Of a DNA stretch of 64,000 bases, positions 9,090 to 16,398 are shown piece by piece (within the stretch, counting starts at the first letter, position 1; every line of letters begins with the position of its first letter). The position numbers and the translations under genes are program-made. The stretch comes from an uncultured Flavobacteriaceae bacterium (GTDB lineage Bacteria; Bacteroidota; Bacteroidia; Flavobacteriales; Flavobacteriaceae), in the NCBI GenBank assembly GCA_947494325.1, contig CANLUS010000002.1, positions 434,001 through 498,000 on the forward strand, given 5' to 3'. The notes below the pieces were generated by a model that saw nothing but the letters and a program-made list of their open reading frames with translations, ran no database searches and was not told where the DNA came from.

Positions 9090-9814
9090 AGAAAGTAATT
9101 ATTATCGATGACGAAGAAGCTGGAAGAAAACTTATCAAAGAATATCTCAAGGATTTTACAGATTTAGTACTTCTTGGTGAAGCAAATAATGGTGTTGACG
9201 CTGTTAAAATAATTAATGAATATAAACCAGATTTAGTTTTCTTAGATATCCAGATGCCTGGCATGACTGGGTTTGATGTTTTAAAACACCTTGAAGAACT
9301 ACCACAGATCATTTTTTCAACTGCTTATGATCAATATGCCCTAAAAGCCTTCGAAGTACATGCTGTTGATTATTTATTAAAGCCGTATACCAAAGAACGG
9401 TTTAAGTTAGCTGTAGACAGACTAACTATAAACAATCATGAAAACAAGGCAAGAAATCTTACCGAAAGTTTACTTTTTGAAACATCTAAACATCCTGAAA
9501 GAATATTAGTCCAGAGTCAGCGGAAATTAATCACCATTGCTCTTGAAGATGTGATTCGTATTGAAGCATATGGCGATTATTCAAAGTTAATTACCGAAGA
9601 AAAATCTTTCATCAGTAATTATAAAATCTCAACGCTAGAGGAAAAACTAAATAGATCTGTATTTATTCGTGTGCATCGTTCATCGATAATCAATTTAAAT
9701 AAGGTTAAAGAACTCAATAAATATGCAAAGAGTTATGATGTAACTATGCAGAACAATGATATTGTTCGTGTTAGCAGAGGCTATATGGATAACATAAAAA
9801 AATTAATGTATTAG
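9086..9814 (+). CDS. LytTR-family response regulator
   Basis: A 242-residue two-domain regulator. The receiver (1-120) has the acidic pair D8-D9, the phospho-acceptor D54 in F-L-D-I-Q-M-P-G, and K99 in Y-L-L-K-P. The C-terminal LytTR DNA-binding domain (about 140-240) contains 'F-I-R-V-H-R-S-S-I-I-N' and 'V-S-R-G-Y'. Its ATG overlaps the kinase stop codon. LytTR proteins bind direct repeats upstream of targets, yet the nearest visible structure (7895-7958) is an inverted repeat, so the link between the two is unproven. Function is secure; targets are inferred. Confidence 0.94.
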   Translation: MKKVIIIDDEEAGRKLIKEYLKDFTDLVLLGEANNGVDAVKIINEYKPDLVFLDIQMPGMTGFDVLKHLEELPQIIFSTAYDQYALKAFEVHAVDYLLKPYTKERFKLAVDRLTINNHENKARNLTESLLFETSKHPERILVQSQRKLITIALEDVIRIEAYGDYSKLITEEKSFISNYKISTLEEKLNRSVFIRVHRSSIINLNKVKELNKYAKSYDVTMQNNDIVRVSRGYMDNIKKLMY

Positions 9815-9888
9815 TTCTTAAATACTAAGAATCATCTAGTCTTTTAGAAAGAATAAATGATTCGTAGCCACTAAAACCTATGCTTTAA

Positions 9889-11475
9889 TTATAACCGTTT
9901 TAGGTTCAAATCTTGAAAGTTAAAACTGAAATCAATAAAACGAGATATTCCTTTCATTTTTATTCCTTGTGCCCTTCCTTTTTTATCAAGAGAAAAAGTA
10001 GCAAAAGCATCTGCATTCATATCGCGATACTCCCATTTGATAGCAAATTTATTTTCTTTGTAAAAAAACATTTGACCATTGAGTCTTGGAGATTTATAAG
10101 ATTTGAACCATAAATTACCATCCTTTTTAAATACTTCCACTTTGCCAAACCAAGCGTCTTCATAGATACCTATATAATTTTTAAAAGAGATCTTCTTATT
10201 GGTATTTGCTTCAACTTCTCGCCATACTTTTTCGGTTTCCGGATCACCCATTTTCTGCTGTTGCTGCATTCCTTTTGCCATTTCTAACCAATTAATACCT
10301 GTATTTAGATTTAGATATTTATCTAGTAAGATATATCCTATCAATCCATTTAAAAATCCTGCACCTTCTGAATTATTCATAACCACAATTCCTAAGTCAA
10401 GATTCGGAAACAAGAGTACTTCAGAAGACATTCCTGCGATTAGTCCTGAATGTTCTACTTTGAGATGCCCATTAAAATCTGATACGAACCATCCTAAACC
10501 ATATCCAGAAAAGTTCACTTTGAATGGTGACCTAGGATCTTGTTGTAAATTCATTGGGGTGTGCATTTTCCACATTTCTTGCTGCTGGGCTTCTGAAAAT
10601 AACGTATGTTCTAAATTGGCCCCATACTTACCTTTGTTTAATTGAGCTAACATCCATTTACACATATCTTTTGCACTAGCCCATATACCGCCAGCTGCGC
10701 CGTTTAATGAATTGCTCTTACCTGTGATTTTAGGTCGATTTATAATTGATAATGACTTACCATCAAAAGAATGGGCATCTGCTAAAGACGTCGTTTTAGC
10801 AGCGTTCATATAACTGCTACTGGCATTCTTCATTTCTAAAGGTTGCAAAATATGTTCATCAACGAATGATTCCCATGATTGTCCGCTTACCCGGGCGATT
10901 AATTCCCCTGCAACGATGTATAAGAGGTTATCATAATCAAACTTTGTTCTAAATGGCGATACTGGTTCGAAGTGTTGGAAAACACTCAATACATCTTTGA
11001 TATCAAAATTTGATCCGGCTGGAAAAATCATCAGATCACCCGCTCCTAGTCCGAGTCCACTGCGATGCGTTAATAGATCCTGAATGTTAAAATTGTCAGT
11101 AACATAATCGTTATACATCTTAAATTCTGGTATATGCTTGGCTACCTTATCATCCCATGCTATTTTATTTTGTTCTACTAAGATAGCCAGTGCAGTTGCC
11201 GTGAATGCTTTTGAATTTGACGCAATCCCAAAAGCGGTTTCTGAAGTTACCTTCGCTTTCGTTTCGATTGACTGCGTACCATATCCTTTTACATGCACAA
11301 TTTTGCCGTCTTTAACTACACCAATGGCAAACCCAACCGTGTTATCTACAGTATTCATTGCTTTTTCTACAATACTATCTATTTCGCTGGTTTGTAACTG
11401 AGCATTTATATTCATTGCCGTTATAAGTGCAATACTTACTAATAAGATTCTACTAAATTTCTTTCTATATTTCAT
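9889..11475 (-). CDS. Secreted serine hydrolase, class C beta-lactamase/DD-peptidase fold, with DUF3471-like tail
   Basis: A 528-residue exported protein (signal ending N-I-N-A-Q near residue 26). The beta-lactamase-like domain carries S86-N-S-K89 (SxxK) and Y181-D-N183 (YxN), and an H-S-G near residue 340 takes the place of KTG. The C-terminal about 110 residues resemble the DUF3471 beta-barrel often attached to such enzymes. Members include DD-peptidases, esterases and peptide hydrolases, and few are true beta-lactamases. It is monocistronic, convergent with the LytTR regulator gene and divergent from the DUF6249/sigma operon. An inverted repeat (11556-11607) lies in the shared upstream region. 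The substrate cannot be assigned. Confidence 0.88.
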   Translation of the reverse strand: MKYRKKFSRILLVSIALITAMNINAQLQTSEIDSIVEKAMNTVDNTVGFAIGVVKDGKIVHVKGYGTQSIETKAKVTSETAFGIASNSKAFTATALAILVEQNKIAWDDKVAKHIPEFKMYNDYVTDNFNIQDLLTHRSGLGLGAGDLMIFPAGSNFDIKDVLSVFQHFEPVSPFRTKFDYDNLLYIVAGELIARVSGQSWESFVDEHILQPLEMKNASSSYMNAAKTTSLADAHSFDGKSLSIINRPKITGKSNSLNGAAGGIWASAKDMCKWMLAQLNKGKYGANLEHTLFSEAQQQEMWKMHTPMNLQQDPRSPFKVNFSGYGLGWFVSDFNGHLKVEHSGLIAGMSSEVLLFPNLDLGIVVMNNSEGAGFLNGLIGYILLDKYLNLNTGINWLEMAKGMQQQQKMGDPETEKVWREVEANTNKKISFKNYIGIYEDAWFGKVEVFKKDGNLWFKSYKSPRLNGQMFFYKENKFAIKWEYRDMNADAFATFSLDKKGRAQGIKMKGISRFIDFSFNFQDLNLKRL

Positions 11476-11555
11476 GTTATCTATTATTTAAAGGTTGTTC
11501 GTAATTTTAAAATGAACAAGTGTTCTCTTTTAGTAGTCTGATATTCTTGAAGTTA

Positions 11556-11607
11556 AAAAGGTTACAAATAATCAATTTTTATTTTTATTAAGTATTTGTA
11601 ACCTTTT
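11556..11607. promoter_or_regulatory. Perfect 15-bp inverted repeat between divergent genes
   Basis: AAAAGGTTACAAATA at 11556-11570 is repeated in perfect inverted form at 11593-11607, across a 22-base AT-rich spacer. It lies 81 bases upstream of the serine hydrolase start and 50 bases upstream of the DUF6249 start. There is no gene end here for it to terminate, so it is best read as an operator or a leader hairpin for the sigma operon. Confidence 0.5.
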
Positions 11608-11657
11608 CAAAAAAGAAAGTATCCAATCACAAAGTATTTAACTTAAAAAACATAAAA

Positions 11658-11981
11658 ATGAATGATCCAGTAGCAATTGTGGTAATAGCACTTATAGTCG
11701 CCGTCGTATTTTCTATTTTTTACCTTATTAAGAGTAAACACCTCGAGCGAATGGCCAAAATTGAAAGTGGGATGATAGATCAAGATTTTAAAGATTCGAG
11801 TAATCTCATATTAAATGTTGGGATACTCTTATGTTCTTTAGCTTTAGGTGTCTTTATTTCATATCTGTTTTCTGTTTACAGCGATATTCCAAATTATGTA
11901 ACCATTCCGGGTTTTTTGTTACTCTTTGGAGGTATCGGATTTATCATATCGTATCTGCTAAGTAAAAAAAATGAGAATTGA
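11658..11981 (+). CDS. DUF6249-like small membrane protein
   Basis: A 107-residue protein with three predicted membrane helices (about 4-24, 52-74, 82-101). The first is followed by the basic, charged cytoplasmic stretch H-L-E-R-M-A-K-I-E-S-G typical of DUF6249 proteins in Bacteroidota. No catalytic motif is visible. Its stop overlaps the TTG start of the sigma-factor gene by four bases. Three genes (this, the sigma factor and a 114-residue membrane protein) therefore form one tightly coupled operon. Close coupling of DUF6249-like proteins to ECF sigma factors suggests a role in controlling the sigma factor, but that is inference. Confidence 0.8.
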   Translation: MNDPVAIVVIALIVAVVFSIFYLIKSKHLERMAKIESGMIDQDFKDSSNLILNVGILLCSLALGVFISYLFSVYSDIPNYVTIPGFLLLFGGIGFIISYLLSKKNEN

Positions 11982-12541
11982 ATACTCGTTCGGACCAAGT
12001 CCACATAGAACAAGTATGCTCTGGTGATAAGGAGGCCTTTCGATATTTCATTAAAACATACCAGGGGATGGCCTATTCTATAGCCATATCAATGGTTAAG
12101 AATGAATTTAGTGCCAATGATGTTGTACAGAATTCGTTTATACGTGCGTATAAAGCACTACGGTCATATCGCTCGGATGCAAAATTTTCAACTTGGTTGT
12201 ATAAAATTGTGGTAAACGAGGCATTGAAGTATTTAAAAAAGAACAAAAGATCGCAGCAGTTCATCACTTATGTGGATGATTCATATGACTATTCAGGAAC
12301 ATTTAATGAAGCCGTTGTTCTTTTTGATGCTTCTGACACTAAAATGGAAATAGAAAAAACAATGAATTTAATGAAACCTAAAGAAGCCTTGATATTGAAA
12401 TTATTCTATTTACATGAAGAGTCCATCAAAGAAATTGAGAAGATAACAGGATTTACAGCTTCCAACATTAAAGTACTCTTACACAGAGCACGAAAAAGTT
12501 TTCTTGCGCTATCAGTTAAACATAACACCCTAATGCAATGA
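11978..12541 (+). CDS. ECF-type RNA polymerase sigma factor (TTG start)
   Basis: 187 residues. Sigma-70 region 2 spans about 15-85 ('D-V-V-Q-N-S-F-I-R-A-Y-K-A-L-R-S-Y' and 'F-S-T-W-L-Y-K-I-V-V-N-E-A') and region 4 about 125-180 ('E-E-S-I-K-E-I-E-K-I-T-G'). An in-frame TGA at 11972 excludes an earlier start, and the first in-frame ATG lies inside region 2. TTG at 11978, overlapping the previous stop as TTGA, is therefore the credible start. The next gene begins in an ATGA overlap with this stop. There is no FecR- or RseA-like anti-sigma gene beside it; the two neighbouring small membrane proteins are the only candidates. Its target promoters are not identified. Confidence 0.9.
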   Translation: MNTRSDQVHIEQVCSGDKEAFRYFIKTYQGMAYSIAISMVKNEFSANDVVQNSFIRAYKALRSYRSDAKFSTWLYKIVVNEALKYLKKNKRSQQFITYVDDSYDYSGTFNEAVVLFDASDTKMEIEKTMNLMKPKEALILKLFYLHEESIKEIEKITGFTASNIKVLLHRARKSFLALSVKHNTLMQ

Positions 12542-12882
12542 ATGAAACAGAAAAAAACATACAAAATTTACTAGTAGAAAACAGGCAAGAGCACATCCTT
12601 AATTCGGCGTTAGAGGATCATGTCATGGATACCATTGCTGCAGAAAATGATTATGTATTGCTGTTAAATAAAACTAAGAAAAAAGCCAAAATTGGAATAC
12701 TTATTAGCCTGTTTCTTTTGGTTATATACATAGTAAAGGTATACGTTGAATTATACTTTTCAGCGAGGTACAACGAATCAAATTTAAGTGCTTTTTACCC
12801 AACTATATTTACAACAATTGTTGTTTGTCTCCTCTATTTCGAAATGATGCTTGGAACGGATGTATTTAGAAAAAAGGCATAG
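12538..12882 (+). CDS. Small two-helix membrane protein, possible sigma-factor regulator
   Basis: A 114-residue protein I do not recognise by family. The N-terminal about 50 residues are soluble and acidic ('M-N-E-T-E-K-N-I-Q-N-L-L'). Two hydrophobic helices follow at roughly 55-75 and 85-105. It overlaps the sigma gene by ATGA. A cytoplasmic N-terminus of this size followed by membrane helices, directly behind an ECF sigma gene, is the usual layout for an anti-sigma factor. No zinc-binding HxxxCxxC motif is present. The role is inference from position only. Confidence 0.72.
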   Translation: MNETEKNIQNLLVENRQEHILNSALEDHVMDTIAAENDYVLLLNKTKKKAKIGILISLFLLVIYIVKVYVELYFSARYNESNLSAFYPTIFTTIVVCLLYFEMMLGTDVFRKKA

Positions 12883-12969
12883 TGAACTTTTATAATGAAC
12901 AGATCAGCCGGCGGGACTGACTGCCGTTGGGATTACTCACCATTTATTTGATTTGATCTAAGCTAAAAA

Positions 12970-12997
12970 ACCTGTTCTGACTTAAATCAAAACAGGT
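12970..12997 (-). terminator. Terminator for the DUF2911 gene
   Basis: A 7-bp stem (ACCTGTT at 12970-12976 with AACAGGT at 12991-12997). On the minus strand it is followed by a run of six T. It lies 48 bases past the stop of the minus-strand gene at 13045, between convergent genes. Confidence 0.65.
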
Positions 12998-13044
12998 CTT
13001 ATTAAAAAAATAAAGTGTAGTTCTTATTCTTTTGGTTTAGCGCA

Positions 13045-13653
13045 TTAATTAATTATTTTTTTCTTTCCTAAGACGTCATGTATCGATGCATAGTCTTCAT
13101 CTGTACTAAATCCTAATGGTACATGCACTCTTGTTGTACCCCAACCTAGTGTCATCACAATTTTATTCCTTTCTTGTTTTCTAAAACTAATTGCAAATGT
13201 TTCAATATTCTCTCCTTTACGAACTGGTACTGTCGTTCGGGCTACATCAAACATAGCGTCATATTGAAAGGCTCCTATTACATCAGTATTACTACTTATA
13301 ATAACTTCCCATTCTTGCATATTTGGAATTGTATATAGTACATATGTGCCCGCTTCTATAACTGTATCACCAAATACAACTTTATTATAAAATCTAATTT
13401 CAGTTGCCTCATTTGCTCCTGTTCTCCACAATTCATTAAATGGAACTTGAGTACCAAAAACATCTTTATTACCGTTGTTTGATGGCCTTCCATAAAGAGC
13501 TTTGACCAATGGCTTTGTAATTCTCGTTTCTCGGTAATATGCAATGTCATGAGGTGTCTCATCTACTTTCACAGACCCTTGTGAAAATACTGGAGCTATG
13601 ATTATTAAAGTTAGAATTAGGATAATTATTCTTCGGTTAACTGACTTTTTCAT
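13045..13653 (-). CDS. DUF2911 exported protein
   Basis: 202 residues with a signal peptide ending near F-S-Q-G. The core is diagnostic of DUF2911: 'K-A-L-Y-G-R-P', 'P-F-N-E-L-W-R-T-G-A-N-E-A-T' and 'A-G-T-Y-V-L-Y-T-I-P'. The biochemical role of the family is unknown. It is preceded by a copy of the bipartite (C/G)AGGA-N15-TTGT motif ending 44 bases before the start codon, which links it to the sigma/FecR regulon further downstream. It is monocistronic with its own terminator. Family assignment is strong. Confidence 0.9.
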   Translation of the reverse strand: MKKSVNRRIIILILTLIIIAPVFSQGSVKVDETPHDIAYYRETRITKPLVKALYGRPSNNGNKDVFGTQVPFNELWRTGANEATEIRFYNKVVFGDTVIEAGTYVLYTIPNMQEWEVIISSNTDVIGAFQYDAMFDVARTTVPVRKGENIETFAISFRKQERNKIVMTLGWGTTRVHVPLGFSTDEDYASIHDVLGKKKIIN

Positions 13654-13697
13654 ATTCTTTTTTTTTGGGATTGTTAGGGTTTCTTTTTCTTTTCAGT

Positions 13698-13734
13698 ATA
13701 AAGACAATCATATCATAAAAACTCCTGAAAAAAA
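13698..13734 (-). promoter_or_regulatory. ECF-type promoter motif, copy 1 (DUF2911 gene)
   Basis: Minus strand: TTTTTTTCAGGA (13734-13723), exactly 15 bases, then TTGTCTTTAT (13707-13698), 44 bases before the ATG at 13653. The same arrangement with the same 15-base spacer occurs at six other sites between 14.4 and 22.6 kb. Repetition with fixed spacing upstream of start codons is the evidence for a shared sigma-factor promoter. Confidence 0.72.
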
Positions 13735-13977
13735 TACTTTTTTTTTAATATTTATTTTAATATGCTGAGAATATGCATGTTAAACAATAATTAAATATTA
13801 GTTCATTATTCAATTTTGTGCAGAGGTATGATCTTAACTCAATAATTAGACGCTCAAAGTTTATATGATATAAAGTAAAAATGCCTTAACCGGATTGGTT
13901 AAGACATTTTCAAAATTCCCCTTTTTATTATTATTTGCTATTAAAGTGGCTTATTTCTATTGCTATTCACATTTTCT
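13735..13977. other. Intergenic stretch between DUF2911 gene and the next minus-strand gene
   Basis: AT-rich sequence lying upstream of the copy 1 promoter motif. I see no ORF with coding character and no RNA gene. The only structured element is the terminator hairpin at 13880-13908. Confidence 0.6.
13880..13908 (-). terminator. Terminator for the 133-residue secreted protein gene
   Basis: A 12-bp stem with one mismatch (13880-13891 with 13897-13908) and a 5-base loop. On the minus strand it runs into TTTTTAC. It is located 70 bases after the stop of the minus-strand gene that ends at 13978. Confidence 0.75.
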
Positions 13978-14379
13978 TTAATCATTCATTGCAACACCAT
14001 CTTCGGATATCACAGCGACCAACTTACGTGCAGCAGATACCTTAATTTTAGACGTAATTACAAAATTCGAGGTGTATAAACGAATATTATAATCTCCTGC
14101 TGCTATTTTAGATTTATCAATTTCACATTGAGATCCGTTATTTCTTGAACTATATACAGGTTCGTTTGTTTTTGTATCTAGTAATTGATATTTATAAAAA
14201 CTATCCGAAGCTTCTAACTTCATGTTTTCTTTACTACTATCATCGTAAATGGTTAAGGCTACAGATCCATCAGGAGCCATTGTGACATACTTTAAACGTT
14301 GTGGCCCGCTTTGGTTCGTTTGTGCAAAGGTTGATACTGAGATTAAACATGCTATTATGGCTAGGGTTAATTTTTTCAT
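13978..14379 (-). CDS. Small secreted protein, unrecognised beta-rich family
   Basis: 133 residues with a clear signal peptide (M-K-K-L-T-L-A-I-I-A ... S-T-F-A-Q). The mature part alternates hydrophobic and polar residues and contains 'A-A-G-D-Y-N-I-R-L-Y-T-S', reminiscent of beta-sandwich modules such as C-terminal sorting-domain folds. No lipobox or catalytic motif is visible. I do not recognise the family. It carries copy 2 of the shared promoter motif 42 bases upstream and its own terminator, so it is probably a single-gene member of the sigma/FecR regulon. Confidence 0.78.
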   Translation of the reverse strand: MKKLTLAIIACLISVSTFAQTNQSGPQRLKYVTMAPDGSVALTIYDDSSKENMKLEASDSFYKYQLLDTKTNEPVYSSRNNGSQCEIDKSKIAAGDYNIRLYTSNFVITSKIKVSAARKLVAVISEDGVAMND

Positions 14380-14421
14380 GACAATTTTTTTGGGTTTATT
14401 GTAATTACTTTCTCTTTCATT

Positions 14422-14457
14422 ATTAAGACAATCACTCTTTAAAAATTCCTGAAAAAA
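14422..14457 (-). promoter_or_regulatory. ECF-type promoter motif, copy 2
   Basis: Minus strand: TTTTTTCAGGA (14457-14447), 15 bases, TTGTCTTAAT (14431-14422), 42 bases before the ATG at 14379. Beyond the core, copies 1 and 2 also share a T-rich start to the spacer and a GATTGTCTTWA block. Confidence 0.72.
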
Positions 14458-14572
14458 GTACTATTTATTTTAAAAATAAATATAACTTATTGTTTATGAG
14501 CGTAATAAATTTCATGTTTGTTATTATAAATTACTATCAATTTAGTGCTAAAAACATATATTCATAAAAAAA

Positions 14573-14597
14573 CTGCTTCAATTTTATATTGAAGCAG
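14573..14597 (-). terminator. Terminator for the lipocalin-like/YP-repeat operon
   Basis: A perfect 10-bp stem (CTGCTTCAAT at 14573-14582 with its complement at 14588-14597) and a 5-base loop. On the minus strand it is followed by seven T. It lies about 98 bases past the stop at 14695. The rest of 14458-14694 is AT-rich and shows no gene. Confidence 0.8.
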
Positions 14598-14694
14598 CCG
14601 TTGAGAATTAAATCGAAAAAGTTAATATATCTTCCCATTCCTGAGCCATTTGATGTAGCTCTATACTATTTTTCATTTTGATATTTAATTTCTC

Positions 14695-15153
14695 TTATCT
14701 TTTTTGAAAGGTTAACAGATCAGTTGCTCCATTACCTCCACTTATATCAATTAAATCAATCTTAGAGTTACTTATTGATACAATCTCCCAATCATCAGAT
14801 AGTTCTTCAAAGTTGGGTGGTGAGGAGAATGAAATATTAAAATCAATATCTCCGTCATTACTGCTACTACTATCGACCGTCACAGACCAGATTCCATCTA
14901 TAGTAGTTGAACCATTGGTAGCTGTTAACGTACCGTTATCATTAAAAGTAAAATCATAACCATTGTAGTCATTGGTTTCATTTTCTCCCGAATCTATATA
15001 ATTCGATATATACCAAGTTCCAGATTTGGCTATAGTTATGGCATCTTGAATACTTGTGCTATCTATTGTATCATCTGACGAACAACTTAATGAGGTCAGT
15101 GATAAGATCAAAAAACACAAAACACTTAAAAAATACTTGCTTTTTTTCGTCAT
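14695..15153 (-). CDS. Lipocalin-like lipoprotein
   Basis: I place the start at the ATG at 15153 rather than the GTG 21 bases upstream, because the signal peptide then begins M-T-K-K-S-K-Y and runs to the lipobox L-S-C. The mature protein (152 residues in all) is a beta-rich module with 'S-G-T-W-Y-I-S-N-Y' and 'F-T-F-N-D-N-G-T-L-T-A'. This resembles lipocalin-like domains and the C-terminal modules of the two larger lipoproteins next door ('G-F-x-F-N-F-x-T-D-G-T-I-S-V'). It follows the 15177-16253 gene by 23 bases and is probably co-transcribed. The ligand is unknown. Confidence 0.82.
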   Translation of the reverse strand: MTKKSKYFLSVLCFLILSLTSLSCSSDDTIDSTSIQDAITIAKSGTWYISNYIDSGENETNDYNGYDFTFNDNGTLTATNGSTTIDGIWSVTVDSSSSNDGDIDFNISFSSPPNFEELSDDWEIVSISNSKIDLIDISGGNGATDLLTFQKR

Positions 15154-15176
15154 ATTATGTCTAAATAAATACACTT

Positions 15177-16253
15177 CTAATTACAGGTACTTTCAAATCG
15201 TAAACGCTGGTTTCCTAATCGAAAATCTATCTTAGTCTCTCCTGGCTCTTCTTCTATTTCATGTACGAACCAACTACCATTAAAATCAGGTAATGTTGCT
15301 ATAACTATCATAAATCTCAAATTGTTTCCTGACCCTGAAACACTCCAAGTGCCAGAATGATTTGTAGCGTCATCTTGTACGGAGATTGTTCCATCTGTAG
15401 CAAAGTTGAACGTAAAACCAGTATATAGATCTTCCAGATCATTATTATTTCTCTCTAATTTATCTACAAACCAGTTTGCGCAGGTAGTAATAAGGTCAGT
15501 TACTTGAGTCGTCGTACAACCGTTACAATCATCATTAAAATCAAAGTCATCATCTTCATCACAATCATCTTTTATGGTATCAATGATTGTTTCTAATTCA
15601 GAAAGTGAATTTGCTGTCATTTGACTATTATCAAATAGAATCAAAGTAACAGGAAAATTAATTCGAGCCACATCATCTACACTTAAATCTTCGATAAATC
15701 TATTTAATTGATTGTCATTATTTATGGTAATGGTATTTGTTTGCTCAGTGATTGTATTAAATACTATAGCACTTATTGGATACAAAAAATCAACGCATTC
15801 AATATCATCGTCCTCTTCATTTTCACCATTACAACTGGCAGCAAGACCATTTAATTGATCTTGATTATTTACTACAACATCAGAATAATCTGTTAACAGT
15901 ACGGTAATAGGAAAGTTAATGACTAAGGTATCGGTGTCTGTATCTGATGCATTAAAAATAGTTTCTACAGTATCGAAATCATCTTCGGTGTTTATAGTAA
16001 TCGGCGTGCCATTAGCCATAACTGTTATTGGCAATTCAATATCTAAACAATTGGCGAAATCGATAATGTTATCATCAGACCCATCATTTAAGGAAACCCT
16101 TTTTAAGAGATTTGCAAGTTTAGAATTTGTTTCTAAAATTGAATTGTTATCGGGCGATGTTATAGATTCATCACTTCGACACGAAGTAGCAAGAACTAAT
16201 AATACCGTTAAAAGCGGTATTATCTTTTTTGTTTTGTTAAGTATAGTTTTCAT
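15177..16253 (-). CDS. YP-repeat lipoprotein with C-terminal lipocalin-like module
   Basis: A 358-residue lipoprotein (lipobox at A-T-S-C, about residue 25). Residues about 65-235 hold four related beta-beta-alpha units. Each has an L-P/F-P/Y-P-I/V-T/S strand ('I-E-L-P-I-T-V', 'I-N-F-P-I-T-V', 'F-L-Y-P-I-S-A', 'I-N-F-P-V-T-L') followed by a polar strand and an 'x-x-L-x-x-I' helix. An acidic Cys-containing run ends the block (D-D-C-D-E-D-D-D-F-D). The last about 105 residues form a lipocalin-like domain. It is closely similar throughout to the 16399-18315 protein minus that protein's FN3 domains. A copy of the shared promoter motif lies 19 bases before its start. I know no name for the repeat; a ligand-binding surface lipoprotein is the best guess. 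Confidence 0.85.
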   Translation of the reverse strand: MKTILNKTKKIIPLLTVLLVLATSCRSDESITSPDNNSILETNSKLANLLKRVSLNDGSDDNIIDFANCLDIELPITVMANGTPITINTEDDFDTVETIFNASDTDTDTLVINFPITVLLTDYSDVVVNNQDQLNGLAASCNGENEEDDDIECVDFLYPISAIVFNTITEQTNTITINNDNQLNRFIEDLSVDDVARINFPVTLILFDNSQMTANSLSELETIIDTIKDDCDEDDDFDFNDDCNGCTTTQVTDLITTCANWFVDKLERNNNDLEDLYTGFTFNFATDGTISVQDDATNHSGTWSVSGSGNNLRFMIVIATLPDFNGSWFVHEIEEEPGETKIDFRLGNQRLRFESTCN

Positions 16254-16272
16254 AATTGGAGGATTATATACT

Positions 16273-16307
16273 ATAAAAACAACCTAAATCGAATATATCC
16301 TGAAAAA
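16273..16307 (-). promoter_or_regulatory. ECF-type promoter motif, copy 3
   Basis: Minus strand: TTTTTCAGGA (16307-16298), 15 bases, TTGTTTTTAT (16282-16273), 19 bases before the ATG at 16253. It drives the 15177/14695 lipoprotein operon if real. Confidence 0.74.
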
Positions 16308-16398
16308 TATTTATTTATTTTTAAAACACACTAAATATTTAATGTTGAGTCATAGATATTCAATTTAGTAAACCAAGAAAATTTTATTGAAACTGGCG

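Noticed and set aside
9829-9863. GAATCAT/ATGATTC inverted repeat between the LytTR regulator and serine hydrolase genes
   Set aside because: Short stem with a 21-base loop and no T tract on either strand; too weak to call a terminator.
10199-10645. Plus-strand frame of 148 codons within the serine hydrolase gene
   Set aside because: It lies wholly opposite a well-supported gene with conserved motifs and has no family features.
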